A DNA stretch of 64,000 nucleotides from Zasmidium citrigriseum (Eukaryota; Ascomycota; Dothideomycetes; Mycosphaerellales; Mycosphaerellaceae). Where the stretch lies: positions 62,001 through 126,000 of the forward strand of contig NHNW01000041.1 of assembly GCA_002786025.1 (NCBI GenBank), in the 5' to 3' direction. Below, in pieces: positions 31,207 to 43,523 of this stretch. The translations under genes and the position numbers were made by a program. Position 1 is the first letter of the stretch; each line of letters begins with the position of its first letter. The notes beneath the pieces were generated by a model. That model was not told the origin of the DNA, made no database searches, and was given only the letters and a program-made list of their open reading frames with translations.

Positions 31207-32056
31207 TCACAGTGAGCAGAGGAGTTTGCCCCAGCCTTCCATCTTCACCCCTGCTCCCTTTACCCCTATCGTCTTCAACCCGTACCACGCCGTCACTGCG
31301 ATACTGTCGAGTACCAGGACCCCAAGTTCCTTCTCCAGCTCATCTGCCAACGGCGTCCCAGGGAAATTTGTACAAGCAATCAACACAGCCTTCGTCTCAG
31401 GCGTGACGGACCTCCTAACAAGATTCTTAATCGTCTCCGCTGAACACTTTCCAATCTCTGCATTCGACTTGGGCGTCTCGTCCAGACACAGAGCCTTGTG
31501 CACATGGTAACCTTCATTGCTGAAGAAATCATCTAATTTCTTGGTCATCTCGGGCGTGTAAGGGACCGCGATCGAAACGTCCTTGATGTCGAAGTGTTCC
31601 AAGGCGGCGATGGTGGCGATGGTATTCGTGCTGCACGGAATCCCACTACAGGCTTCTGTCATGCCCTTCGCGAGGGCTCTATCAGCGTTTAAGTCCCCGC
31701 CAACGAACATCCCGCTTGTGCCGTTCCAGAGAATCGCATCCGGTTCGGCGTCTGCGAGGAGTTGAGCGGCCTCGTTGACTGAGAGTCAAGAGTAGAATGT
31801 CAGTAGATGTTGATGACTTGCTGTGAGATGGCTTCTGCCGTTGGGTTGACGCACGGGTTTGTTGTGAGAATTGAGCTTTGGTGTTGGCGTCGGTTCCGAG
31901 GGTTAGGACGCGGATGCGCGTGAAGAGGGGGATTATGTTGGAATTTAGGGAGTGCAAGAGGGAGATTGTGAGGGCTTCGACGGCGGTGTTGGTTGAGGGG
32001 ACGATGAAGGCGAGTTTGCGGGCGGTGGGGAGGGAGGCGATTGTGGGAGGAGACAT
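31207..32056 (-). CDS. Asp/Glu racemase / maleate isomerase-family enzyme
   Basis: Two exons: 31855-32056 and 31207-31778; 774 bases, 257 residues. The intron (GTGCGT...CTCAG, CTGAC branch) joins QQT to LNEAAQLLADAEPDAILWNG. The fold is the two-domain racemase type in which two cysteines face each other: one in EACSGIPCSTNTIATIAAL, the other in AVLIACTNFPGTPLADEL. PSTNTAVEAL near the N-terminus matches the ligand-binding loop of maleate isomerase and arylmalonate decarboxylase relatives. The likely reaction is cofactor-independent isomerisation, racemisation or decarboxylation of a small carboxylic acid in the cytosol; the substrate cannot be told. It converges with PMT2, 221 bases apart. Confidence 0.85.
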
Positions 32057-32653
32057 ATCGAAGTGTATTTGCTCTTTCTTGTGATACTTTGGGGAGAGGT
32101 TCAATGAGGGGAAGCGACGTTGTTGATATAGGGGATATGGATGTATGAGATGTTGAAAAAATAGAAGGATTTTGATAGAGAGATAGGCTGCGTTGTCGTG
32201 CCCGTCGGTATGGCCTTCGCCCGAGCCGTCGCCCAAAAGGCAGCTGGAGATGTTCGGTATCTCGAGTATTCTCTCGAGTGCGCCCTGTGATTGATGGTAA
32301 CATGTGCCGTGTCGGTAGCATTGCGCCATTCGACATTCTCGAGATGAGGTGAAATAGGTGGATGAGTAGGCTAAAGAAGGAACGATCGGAGTTTGGAAAG
32401 AGCATCCGTGGCCGAAAGGCGTCATGCAAGTCGACCTTTCTTTCTCTCCCCGCCTCTGTGCCTGCAAGTGCACGTCGAAAAAGTTCGAAGATCGCAGCCG
32501 GAACTTCAGAACCACTTTCTCACTCACAAAACCCCGCTGGCGGCCCCATTTTCGAATATTCGCTCCAGAGAAAAGTGTTACGAAAGGCCGACGTTTCTGC
32601 TGTGGCGATCATCTCCAGGCGGCACTCACGCACTGACCCTGCCCGCACTGCAC
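32057..32653. promoter_or_regulatory. Divergent promoter between racemase-family gene and 334-aa unknown
   Basis: 597 bases between start codons. The frame of the right-hand gene is open upstream to 32393 but contains no ATG, so this part is taken as leader. No motif recognised. Confidence 0.45.
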
Positions 32654-33658
32654 ATGTCGTCCGTCGACGTCGACGCCCAACCGCCGCCCTCAAATCACCA
32701 CCACCACCACAACCACACTCAGCGCCCCGCCCCCGAACTGGACACCAACACCCAGAGATCCGCAGGCTCCTCGTCGCCGGTCGCTCCGGCCTACAGCCCC
32801 ATCACACCGAAAGTGCAGCCAGTTCTCCCCGCGACAGTACAGGCACCGTTTGTGCCCGCCGAGAATGGAGGCAACTTCACCTTTTCTCCCTCAGAGCCTC
32901 ACGCACGCCTACCCTCCGAACCACAACAGCCGAGCGCATCGATAGCACCTGCGGAGTACATACCGCAACCGCCCAACCTGCCTTTCTCTAGCGAAGATGC
33001 GACAGACGCTATTGCTCTTCGAGCGGCAATATCTACGCTGCAGTTCCAGAAGATGAAGGCGAAGGATGATCTGAAAACTCTGGAGAATATCAAGCAACTG
33101 GCGCTGGACGACCCGAATCATTTCAAGACGGAGCTGGCGGCGGGCAGGTTGAACGAGTCAAGACCGAAGTTGGGTGACTTGAGGGCTATTCTTGACGAAG
33201 CCAGCGATGATGACGAGAATGACGAAGAAGAGGTGAAGCTAGGCGCAACGCGAGAGGACGAAGATACAAAGACGAAGCCTACGGAGTCTCAGCAAGACGA
33301 CTCGAAGATGGACATTTCCACGAAGAAGAACTCAGATACGGCTAAGTCATTCCCGCGAATACCTGGGCCGCAGAGCGTAGTGAGGATGCCTCCCGTAAAC
33401 TGGGACAAGTACGGCATCGTTGGCGAGCCTCTGGAGACTATGCACGCGCAGCAACGACGCTGGCCGGGGAGCGGTACTGGACTGGCGCAAGGCCGAGAGC
33501 ACACCATAGCCGCGCCTTACAGTCCCTTTCTCGACACTCTCGACACTCAGCAGAGGATGGAAGTCAGAGAAGGCATTCGAAAAGACTCTAGAGCAGCTTC
33601 TTCAACTCCGCCAGGCACCATCAGCGAGCACCCTATGGAGACGCGGAGTCGAGGATGA
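32654..33658 (+). CDS. Conserved fungal protein of unknown function, 334 aa
   Basis: Single exon starting at ATG 32654 (MSSVDVDAQPPPSNHHHHHN). I do not recognise a named family. The first 110 residues are Pro/His/Ser-rich. A helical part (ALRAAISTLQFQKMKAKDDL, then KTLENIKQLALDDPNHFKT) is followed by an acidic stretch (EASDDDENDEEEVKL) and a segment that reads like a short peptide-binding motif: FPRIPGPQSVVRMPPVNWDK followed by YGIVGEPLETMHAQQRR. A later AAPYSPFLDTL is also distinctive. These motif-like islands in disordered sequence suggest a nuclear adaptor or complex subunit, but this is only inference. There is no signal peptide. Confidence 0.7.
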   Translation: MSSVDVDAQPPPSNHHHHHNHTQRPAPELDTNTQRSAGSSSPVAPAYSPITPKVQPVLPATVQAPFVPAENGGNFTFSPSEPHARLPSEPQQPSASIAPAEYIPQPPNLPFSSEDATDAIALRAAISTLQFQKMKAKDDLKTLENIKQLALDDPNHFKTELAAGRLNESRPKLGDLRAILDEASDDDENDEEEVKLGATREDEDTKTKPTESQQDDSKMDISTKKNSDTAKSFPRIPGPQSVVRMPPVNWDKYGIVGEPLETMHAQQRRWPGSGTGLAQGREHTIAAPYSPFLDTLDTQQRMEVREGIRKDSRAASSTPPGTISEHPMETRSRG

Positions 33659-34483
33659 TTAATGAACGAACGAAAAGCTTGAATAACGTGCTATGACGAT
33701 GAAGAATGAACATCACGATAGCGATACCGAAAGGAGGGTTTCGGTCCAAGGCAGAAAGAATTCTGCTTGCCCTAACCCGTTCGGATATTCATGAGATACC
33801 GAGAACCACAAACACAGCTTATCCTTGCCTGTCACTTTCTCTTTCCTTCCAGCTTCTTTCGTGGGTGTTCCCTGAGGTTTGTTGCTGTCACGCGATGGGT
33901 CTGCGTCTTGTTTTGGCTTGTGCAAACCTTCGACTGTGACCACCCTGGGGTGAAGATACCAGGTGACAAAGCTAGGCCACCCTCTGCAAATGGTGTCGCA
34001 GACACCGCGGACTCCGAAGATCCCATGAAATGCCCAAGGAAACATCTTCGTGATGACCAAGTCAGGAACCATCGTCCAGAGGATCAGAAAGAATCGGCTG
34101 CTAGTAGTACATACACGAACCGGAAGCTGTCAGTTTCTTACATGCCGGGTATATCAGGAGTCCTTCACATGCATAAGCCAACACATTTAACACTGTCAGA
34201 CTGCAACAACAACATGATCACCATGCATGGTTCCAAGCTCTTTTCTCCTTTAACGCCCAACCCGCTTCTCACTTCGCCAACAATGGACAATCGGAACTTG
34301 CTCCTGAAACTCCAAGCTCGAAATAGGCCCAACGTAGCAAATAATTCGTCCTCTTCGATTCCCCTGATTCCCACCTCCTCTCCTTATCCCAAAGACACTC
34401 GACAGCGTCACCAGTAGCATAATCCCTCCAGCCATGATCGAGAGCACACCAAGTGCCACGCCCTCCCCCTTCCCTCGTCTCTC
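33659..34483. other. Convergent intergenic region, 825 bases, possible small undetected gene
   Basis: Lies between two converging genes. The reverse strand contains a hydrophobic open stretch (MVPDLVITKMFPWAFHGIFG within 33713-34072) and another (MAGGIMLLVTLSSVFGIRR within 34250-34459) that could be exons of a small membrane protein, but I could not join them with convincing splice sites. Confidence 0.3.
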
Positions 34484-35852
34484 TCAAATAAAACTCTCAC
34501 AATTCCTCTGCACACTCACCTCCAACTCCGTAAACCCTTTCCTCCCCATCCGTCTCAAGAGTTCCTCCGCAAACCCCGCCTCCCGATAAATCGTCATATC
34601 GACTCCATGGTCACTCACATCACCTTCGAGAATTCGATGCGGGTACATGGCGCGGAGCAGCGTGAGGAGGAAGTTGATGTTGTAGGGACAGTTGGCGGCG
34701 AAGATGCGGCGGTCGGCGACGTCGGGGAGGATCAGGGCCGCGATGTGTAGGATTGCGGAGTCCTGGACGTCGATGAAGTATTCTGTGTTTGAGGAGAGAG
34801 TTAGTGAGGGGAGAGAGGTGGGAGGGGTGATAGGAGACGTACGGGCTGGTGAATTTGCTGTTGCGGCTGCGTTGCCGTCGAAGAGTTTCTTGAGTTGTTT
34901 GACAGAGGTGCGATAGCCTTGGTGGCCGGGTGCGAGCATTTTGCCCCAGAGCACACCGGGAAGGACTTGTAGTTTTCGTCAGTACTCAATCACCTGATCT
35001 CTTGTCAGATTGCATACCCGTATTGAGCGTGAAATGTGGCCGATGGTCGCTATACCACCTCCAAACCGCCTGTTCCGTCTGTAACTTGCTTGAAGCATAC
35101 ACAGCCCATGCTCGATCCATATCGTATGGGGGCGGTTGCCATGCCGTCAGGAAGGCCGACATATTCCAGCTGTCACTCGTTACTTCGGTACGGGCTCCAG
35201 TACCAGGTGACACTGCCGCGATGGTCGCGCTGGTATACACGAATCGCTTGACGTGAGATTCCTGCGCCGCGGCCTCAAGGGCGTTCAGAGCGCTGGCGAT
35301 CGTTGGTGTGATCACATCTGTCGGATCTGGGGACATCTTGGTCACGGAAACGCAGTGGACGACGCCTGAGCAGCCTCTCACGGCGACATGGAGCGAGCCT
35401 CGCGGAACGCAGTCTGGTACAATGGCTGTCGTAAATCGTCCGGCTCCGTACTTCTCCTTGAAGTATTTGCTCGTCCAGATCGCTTTGTCGGCATCTCGTA
35501 CCGTTCCTCGAACTCGATATCCGTGTTCCAGTAGTTGATCCGCGATGTGCATCCCCTGCCATCCATTGGCGCCGGTGACGAGGATGAGAGAATTTGGCGG
35601 TAGTGCTAATCGTTCGTATTGAAAAGAAGGTCGGTGGTTGAGTTGAGAGTACTGCGGTGGCGGACTCTGATGAGGTACCCCTTCAGATATCGATGACCGG
35701 GGCGTTGATATGGGATAGGGCGGAGGGTCGAACTTGGGCTCGCCACCGAAAGCCTGCTTGTATGCCTCCGTTTGCCTCTCTAGTCGCTGGAGAAACCGCG
35801 GAGGCATCTTGGACTTCGTCTCGAACGGCCACGGCTGCTGAGGGGTGCCCAT
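34484..35852 (-). CDS. NAD(P)-dependent epimerase/dehydratase-family reductase
   Basis: Three exons: 35018-35852, 34843-34965 and 34484-34782; 1,257 bases, 418 residues from the ATG at 35850-35852; the frame is open further upstream but has no ATG. About 80 residues of Pro/Ser-rich N-terminal extension precede the Rossmann fold: LILVTGANGWQGMHIADQLL (TGxxGxxG NAD(P) motif), RGTVRD after strand two, FVYTSATIAAVSP with the catalytic Ser/Thr, and a YASSK pentad matching the YxxxK active site. This is the extended short-chain dehydrogenase family, close to dihydroflavonol reductase and aldehyde reductases. The substrate is unknown. The N-terminal extension is unusual for the family. Confidence 0.85.
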
Positions 35853-37220
35853 CTGAAATATGTGATGGTCGGCGACTTGTTGATGAAGTGAGTGAAGGGA
35901 TGCCACGCAACGATTTCGATAAAGTGTAGAAAATGAAAGCAAAGAGAAACAAGAAACGCGCACGGCCGCTCATGCCGCACTCATAGGGAGCGAAGAGATG
36001 GGGTAGCCGGTCATCTTCAGGGAGGGCTTTCGGCTCAGTTTTGCGAGGCACAGGAAGCAAAGGGAGTAGGTTGGCAACGGCTCTGGAGCTTCGACAAGGC
36101 AAGGATGGAAATCAACAAGCGCCTCCCTGAAATGAAGGATGGAAATGGACAGATGGGGACAACATACCCAGTTCCCACTGCCAAAATTAGGCCCCAGAAA
36201 CGAAGGCTGAAATATACCGCTGCAACTGGCGTTTACCGTGGCGTTTTGTTCCAGACTGCTTCATCAAGCTCCGAGCGGACAAAGATACCTCGATCATCTC
36301 GTAGGATTGGAAGGCAGTCGGAGGAGCTGAACAGCGGGCCTGAGCGGCAAGGCTCGAGAGCTCGAAGTACCGCCGGCCTGGTAAATAGGCCTGGAACAGA
36401 ACCGGTTGTCCACGATGATGCAGCACATATGCCTGTCAATAGCCAGGGAATCGCAAATTCGTACTCGCTCGCCGCTCGCTAACCAATGGCTTACTGGAAA
36501 TTCGGACTGCAGCATGGGCGGCGGTATCATTCAGCCTTGCACCAGCAGCAAGCTGGTGTTCCCATCCACGGACGTTGTTACTACGGCCAGTTGGGCGAAT
36601 CACGCCTCGGTAGCGCAATGGCTTGACGTGAAAGAGGAGTCGCACAAATTGCCCTTCTCGGAGCCTTCAGCGACGTTCGTCGAGACGCCGGCAATCTCTT
36701 CTCGTTGCCATCTGCTGCACGTCTGCGGCCTCCCGTCTTGGGTTTGTACCACCGGGCATTTTGGAGCGGGAGCGAATCCCACCTGTGGAAGAGCGCGTTT
36801 CGAAGTCATCGGAGCCTGGTCGTCCGAGAACCCTGATGAAGCAGGTGTTGGCAGGCGTCTGTGGTTTGTGGTCTTGGGTGGTTGCAAGGTTTGGCAGGAA
36901 CAAGGAGTGATCCTCTAATCCTTAGCTAACAAAATTGTCCGTGCCACATGATCGGCCCAGGCCGTTAGAGACCATTAGCTCAGCACCCCGTTGTCTACAC
37001 GCTATGGATCGCAGGTCATTCGTTCGCTCAGTTGGTCAACATGGCATCTTTTGTGAGAGAACGATTCCAGAACAAAGGAAACAAGTACGCGCGTATCTAC
37101 AATACTGCTACTGCACCACAGCTTTCTCCGGCACTCGAGTGGTGAAGGATCTCTTTTCTTTCCTAACCCGAGCTTGCCCTTGTACTATACACGACCCACC
37201 CCTGGGATCAGTCTAAAAGT
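35853..37220. other. Intergenic, 1.37 kb: reductase promoter and ATP1 3' flank
   Basis: Both neighbours are on the reverse strand. A forward open stretch of about 170 codons (36406-36918) has no ATG at its start and no recognisable fold. Nothing else seen. Confidence 0.4.
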
Positions 37221-39478
<2,258 letters not shown>

Positions 39479-39832
39479 GGTGATGTGATGTGCGTGGGCA
39501 GCGAAATTGGTAGATGCCGCTCCCTCTGCGGATGGACGATGGAGTGTGAGCGGAGAGAGGGTGTTGGGGTGGTGATGAAGTGATGCTCGAAGCTCCGAAG
39601 GGAGAGCAGAATGCTTTCGTGCCAAGCCGGACCAGCCCGACCTCACCTCGCTGCTCTAGCTCCGCCGGCGTCACGCTGACCTCGAATACACGCTCTGCTT
39701 CTTCTATTCTCTGTTCATATTTGACTTCTCTTCGGAAGCCTTCCATTTGCCTTGTGTCAATCTCAACGGTGTTTGTTGTCTTCTCAGAACCCATCCTTGA
39801 ACTCAACCACGAGCACCCGAGCCTACCCGAGC

Positions 39833-40592
39833 ATGGCATTAAACCTGGAGAAACAGCTCATGTTTGTATGTATCAAGCCAGAATGTGAAGGATCGGCTTC
39901 TGATAAACTTGTAGTATGGAGCATATCATCATGACCCTGTGAGAGGAGACTCCTTTACAATCTCTGGAACGAATCTCATAGACTCTAGGTCAACATTGGA
40001 ATCCACATCACTTTCGTGCCGATCCTACTCCTTACAGGCTTCCTCTTTGTACGTGTAAAGAGCGAGCTCCCACAACTCATTACTCACACGTCTTCAGGCA
40101 ACCAACACACCAGCTCTCTCCGTCCCAGACTGGCTAACAATCCCCTACTTGCCACTCAACCTCGGAACAATCGCCTGCTTCACCTACTCCTCCCTCTACA
40201 TCCTCATGGAACCAGTGGCAGGTGCAATGCTAGCTCCCCTACTGCTTGGTGGAACGGCCTACGCCAACCACCTGACCTCGACCTACGGCATGAAAGCCAA
40301 CTACATCGCCATCGCTGTGCATGTGGTCTCATGGCTCGTCCAGTTCGTCGGTCACGGCGTCTTCGAGGGACGGGCCCCAGCTTTGCTTGACAACTTGGTT
40401 CAAGCTTTGTTCCTTGCCCCGTTCTTCGTCTGGCTGGAGGTCCTGTTCATGCTCGGCTATCGCCCGGAGTTGAAGGCCCGGCTTGACAGCAACGTCGAAA
40501 AGGAAATTGCGAAGTTCAAGGCTGAGAAGGAGGGCAAGCAGGCAAATGGGCATGTCAAGGTGAATGGGAAGGCGAATGGTCATGCAAAGTAG
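39833..40592 (+). CDS. MPO1: MPO1-like 2-hydroxy fatty acid dioxygenase (DUF962)
   Basis: Four exons: 39833-39865, 39915-39938, 39989-40048 and 40098-40592; 612 bases, 203 residues. The joined start MALNLEKQLMFYGAYHHDPV, followed by NIGIHITFVPILLLTG, is the family signature; the histidines in YHHDPVN and GIHIT are those thought to bind iron. Four hydrophobic segments follow, including TIACFTYSSLYILMEP and NLVQALFLAPFFVWLEVLF. The yeast enzyme sits in the ER membrane and performs Fe(II)-dependent alpha-oxidation of 2-hydroxypalmitic acid during phytosphingosine breakdown. The 24-nt second exon encodes the core YGAYHHDP and is easy to miss. The Lys-rich tail may be an ER-retention region. A ceramidase gene lies about 11 kb away, which may be coincidence. 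Confidence 0.92.
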
Positions 40593-40935
40593 TGGAGAGG
40601 TGGCATGCTGCAACAACGACAGGAACGACGATGACGGCCTTGACGAATACTCTGCAGCCTCTTGCGTCAGAGCTGCTCGGTGGCTTTTCAACAGCGATTC
40701 TGATTGCGAGACTTACGCTTTACTTGCATTCATTGTAGATATTTCGGAATGTACAGAAGTTCGCATGTGCATTAAGGATGAAACTCCGCATTTGGAAGCA
40801 AAATGCAGCTGAGAGGAACTCGATGGAGAACACTGCTCTCGGTTGTGGTATTTGCACTATCAATACGACTCAACCCTCCCGAACGCCTTCGCTAAAACTT
40901 CAAATGGTATCACAGGGCAGTACGTTTTGCCTTCT
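40593..40935. other. Convergent 3' region between MPO1 and the TAF gene
   Basis: 343 bases between two opposing stop codons; no further feature seen. Confidence 0.5.
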
Positions 40936-41748
40936 TCAGGCTGCCGCGGCAACCTGCTGCATTGCAGTATCGACTGGCTCATTGGGAGACTCCTGCGTCT
41001 CTTCGGCTGCTTCTGGAGTCTCGTTCTCTTTCGCGCTCCCATTCTGAGCGGGTTGTTCATCCTGAATGTTCACCGACCTCTCCTCCAACTTCGGCTTCCA
41101 ATCTCGAATGTGATGCACCGGCCCACCCTCGACCACAACCTCTCTGTCATCGCCGGTTCGACCAAGAACAGTGCCTTGTAGTCGACTATCATCCACTCCT
41201 TTTCCATGCTTCTTCTTCAACGTCGTCAGGAAATCGTCCGCCTGCACCACACTCCCTCCCACTCCCACTGCAGGTATTCCACCCACAGCACTTGCATCGG
41301 GAGTCATGCCCGCAACGCGCTTGATCTCTCTGAACTGTGCCGAGTCGTACCATTTCGCGAATTCTCGAACATCCTTAGTATCCTCGTCTTCGCGCTTGCG
41401 CTTCTCGGCATTCATGCGCTGTCTGCCGCCTTTGGGCACCTCTGCCATCTCAGTCAAGGGTTTCCGTAATCGCTCCTTCCATGCTTCTTCGGCTGGATCG
41501 TCGAGGGGCGTGAGCACGCCGCAGTCTGAGAGCGCCATACGGACGTCTGTAATGGTGGGCACCGGGTCGTTGTGACTCGACCAGGCGTGCTGTGCGGTTG
41601 TCGATGCGAGCAGCATGATGTGGCGCTCGGCGAGGTTGACCAGTGTGTCGAGGACTGAGGGTTTCGTGCTGTGGAAGCCGGCCGCTCGTAGGGTATGTAT
41701 GATGGCGGGCCGGAGGAGCGCACGATGGAGGTCGTGTGCTTGCGACAT
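40936..41748 (-). CDS. TFIID subunit with Bromo_TP histone fold (TAF3/TAF8-like)
   Basis: Single exon, 270 residues, ATG at 41746-41748. Residues 8-85 form a histone fold of the Bromo_TP type: ALLRPAIIHTLRAAGFHSTK, SVLDTLVNLAERHIMLLAST, then HNDPVPTITDVRMALSDCG. The middle part holds KDVREFAKWYDSAQFREIKR and a short VVQADDFLTTLKKKHGKG motif typical of fungal TAF3-like proteins; the C-terminus is Glu/Gln/Ala-rich. Such proteins pair with TAF10 in the general transcription factor TFIID. There is no PHD finger, as expected for fungal TAF3. TAF8 is the alternative assignment; both share this fold. Confidence 0.75.
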   Translation of the reverse strand: MSQAHDLHRALLRPAIIHTLRAAGFHSTKPSVLDTLVNLAERHIMLLASTTAQHAWSSHNDPVPTITDVRMALSDCGVLTPLDDPAEEAWKERLRKPLTEMAEVPKGGRQRMNAEKRKREDEDTKDVREFAKWYDSAQFREIKRVAGMTPDASAVGGIPAVGVGGSVVQADDFLTTLKKKHGKGVDDSRLQGTVLGRTGDDREVVVEGGPVHHIRDWKPKLEERSVNIQDEQPAQNGSAKENETPEAAEETQESPNEPVDTAMQQVAAAA

Positions 41749-42244
41749 TTTGGCGGATGTATGGATGACCGGGCGCTATCGCAAGATCATGTTTGGGTCG
41801 TTGATCGCGCGACACAAAGCATGTCGTGAGTTGGCGAGAAGTGACGGTCTCGAGGGAGTGAAGTCCGGGGACTTCACATGCGGAAGCGAGAGCGTCACGT
41901 GATTGTTCGACTAGCGCGACCAACCTTGCTGTGAAAGGAGCTGGCGATATAACAATTGACTTCAAAGGTGAAAATAGAGGATCAAACCTAGTAAGAGAAG
42001 AGTTTGCGGTGCAACTTGTTCAATTTCAAAAAATCACTAAAGCAAAAAACGCCTGAACTCCATTGAGCGACTTATCCTGCGCCCATTCCAATCTGTTCCA
42101 TGCAATGCGTGGGCTCTAAGACCCAATCAAAACGCCTCCCAGATGCAGTGCTGTTCTATCAATCTCATTCTGTCGTCGAGTCGTGGCAATTTCGTGTGTT
42201 GTAAGGAGTGGACGAAGCGAAAGGCGATTCAACGCCAACGCTTC
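41749..42244. other. Intergenic: TAF gene promoter and AA11 gene 3' flank
   Basis: 496 bases; the second half is A/T-richer than its surroundings (CAATTTCAAAAAATCACTAAAG region near 42020). No gene or RNA recognised. Confidence 0.45.
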
Positions 42245-43523
42245 TTAAGAGTGCTTGCCCGCATGGCGGCGATGGCGTCTGTCGCTGGTAGATCGCTTGG
42301 TGATCTTTCCATTGACACACTGCGTGCCGGAAGCAACGGACTGCCAGATGACTTTTCCGCTGTTGCAGAGGCCGAATTGCGAGGTACCATTGCAGACGAC
42401 CTCGCCATCGCTGGAGCATGTACCGGAGCCTGATCCTGAGCTTGATCCTGAGCTTGCTGAGCCAGTACCAGATGATGGCATAGCAGCAGAAGCGCCAGTA
42501 GAAGCGGGGCCAGAGACGCCTGCACCAGAGGAGACAGACATGGTTGGGAATGTCGACTCAGAGGCCGGTGCAGATGACATTGCGGGCTCAGAGGGAGCAG
42601 CAGAAGAGCCAGAGGCGATGGTCGTTACCGTTCTCATGCCAGATGGTGCAGACGAGGCTGGAGCCGAAGAGGCAACTGGAGCCGCGCTCGAGGACGAAGC
42701 GGTCTGGTCGCTGCCCTTGGCTGGGGGCGCGGAAGAACCACCAGCGTCGGGAGCTGCTGCCGCTGCTGCATTTGGCTTTGACTTCTTCGCTGCAGCGGCG
42801 CAGCCGGGGCCTGTGGGTGGTGCAAGCTTGGCGGTGGAGGCCTTCTTCAGAGCATCACCGGGGAATGGGACCAAGACGTCTTCGCTGTCGGCAGACTTGC
42901 AATCACTCGTTGGGAGGTTGATCAAGTACATGTTCGGCAGCGCGTTGTAGACGTCTTTGCTGTCGGAGCCGCCAGACACTTCGATCGGGGCACAGTTCAT
43001 ATAGATTTCTCTGTTGCCAATCTTGTTGAACCAAGTCCACGCAAGCGTGGCTCTGCCGTTCGGAAAGCCTTTCGGAATCTGGAAGAAAAAGTCGGTAGAG
43101 CCGGAGTTGCCATCTTGGGCAGTAGGACAGCCGCCTTCAAAGGTCTGGATGACCTTGAAGTCAGAATTGACATCGGGCTCGGGGTCGAGGGTGACCGAGA
43201 TTTGACAAGTACCGCCGCCGTGAGACGCCGAACCGGTGAAGTTCAGCTCAACTTGTTGGCCAACGGCCATCTTGTTCATCTCATCGATCTTGTAGACGCC
43301 CGCGCGCTTCTTGCACGGGTAGTCTGACTGCGAAGAGCCAGGCTTAGCATCAACAAGTGGCGAGTTGTTGAGAGTGTCTTTGCCAAAGGGGACGGGGTGT
43401 TGCATGACTGGGCAGAAGGTCAGTATATGTCTCAGATATGCAAGGGTATGGCTTCTGCCCTTTAGACTTACTCATGTGGGCAGATGCGCCAACGATGGCG
43501 ATGAATCCTGCACCGAGACGCAT
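42245..43523 (-). CDS. Secreted AA11 lytic polysaccharide monooxygenase (chitin-active family)
   Basis: Two exons: 43472-43523 and 42245-43407; 1,215 bases, 404 residues. The signal peptide MRLGAGFIAIVGASA ends just before His16, the required first residue of the mature protein and half of the copper-binding histidine brace; His80 in FTGSASHGGGTC is the second ligand. Other family marks are MAVGQQVELNFTG, PNGRATLAWTWFNKIGNREI and YMNCAPIEVSG. A Ser/Ala/Pro-rich linker (about 140 residues) leads to a C-terminal cysteine module CSSDGEVVCNGTSQFGLCNS, with GTQC after it, resembling the X278 module often fused to AA11. The family oxidatively cleaves chitin, outside the cell, in nutrition or wall remodelling. 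The final 20 residues are basic. Confidence 0.9.

Noticed and set aside
32393..32653. N-terminal extension of the 334-aa protein
   Set aside because: The upstream frame is open but has no ATG and an unrelated composition; taken as leader.
36600..36640. tRNA-like GGTAGCGCAATGG sequence
   Set aside because: Resembles an A box, but no matching B box, T arm or acceptor-stem pairing was found; no tRNA is called anywhere in the window.
36406..36918. 170-codon forward open frame upstream of ATP1's 3' end
   Set aside because: Begins without ATG, has no fold or family features and lies in an ordinary intergenic stretch.
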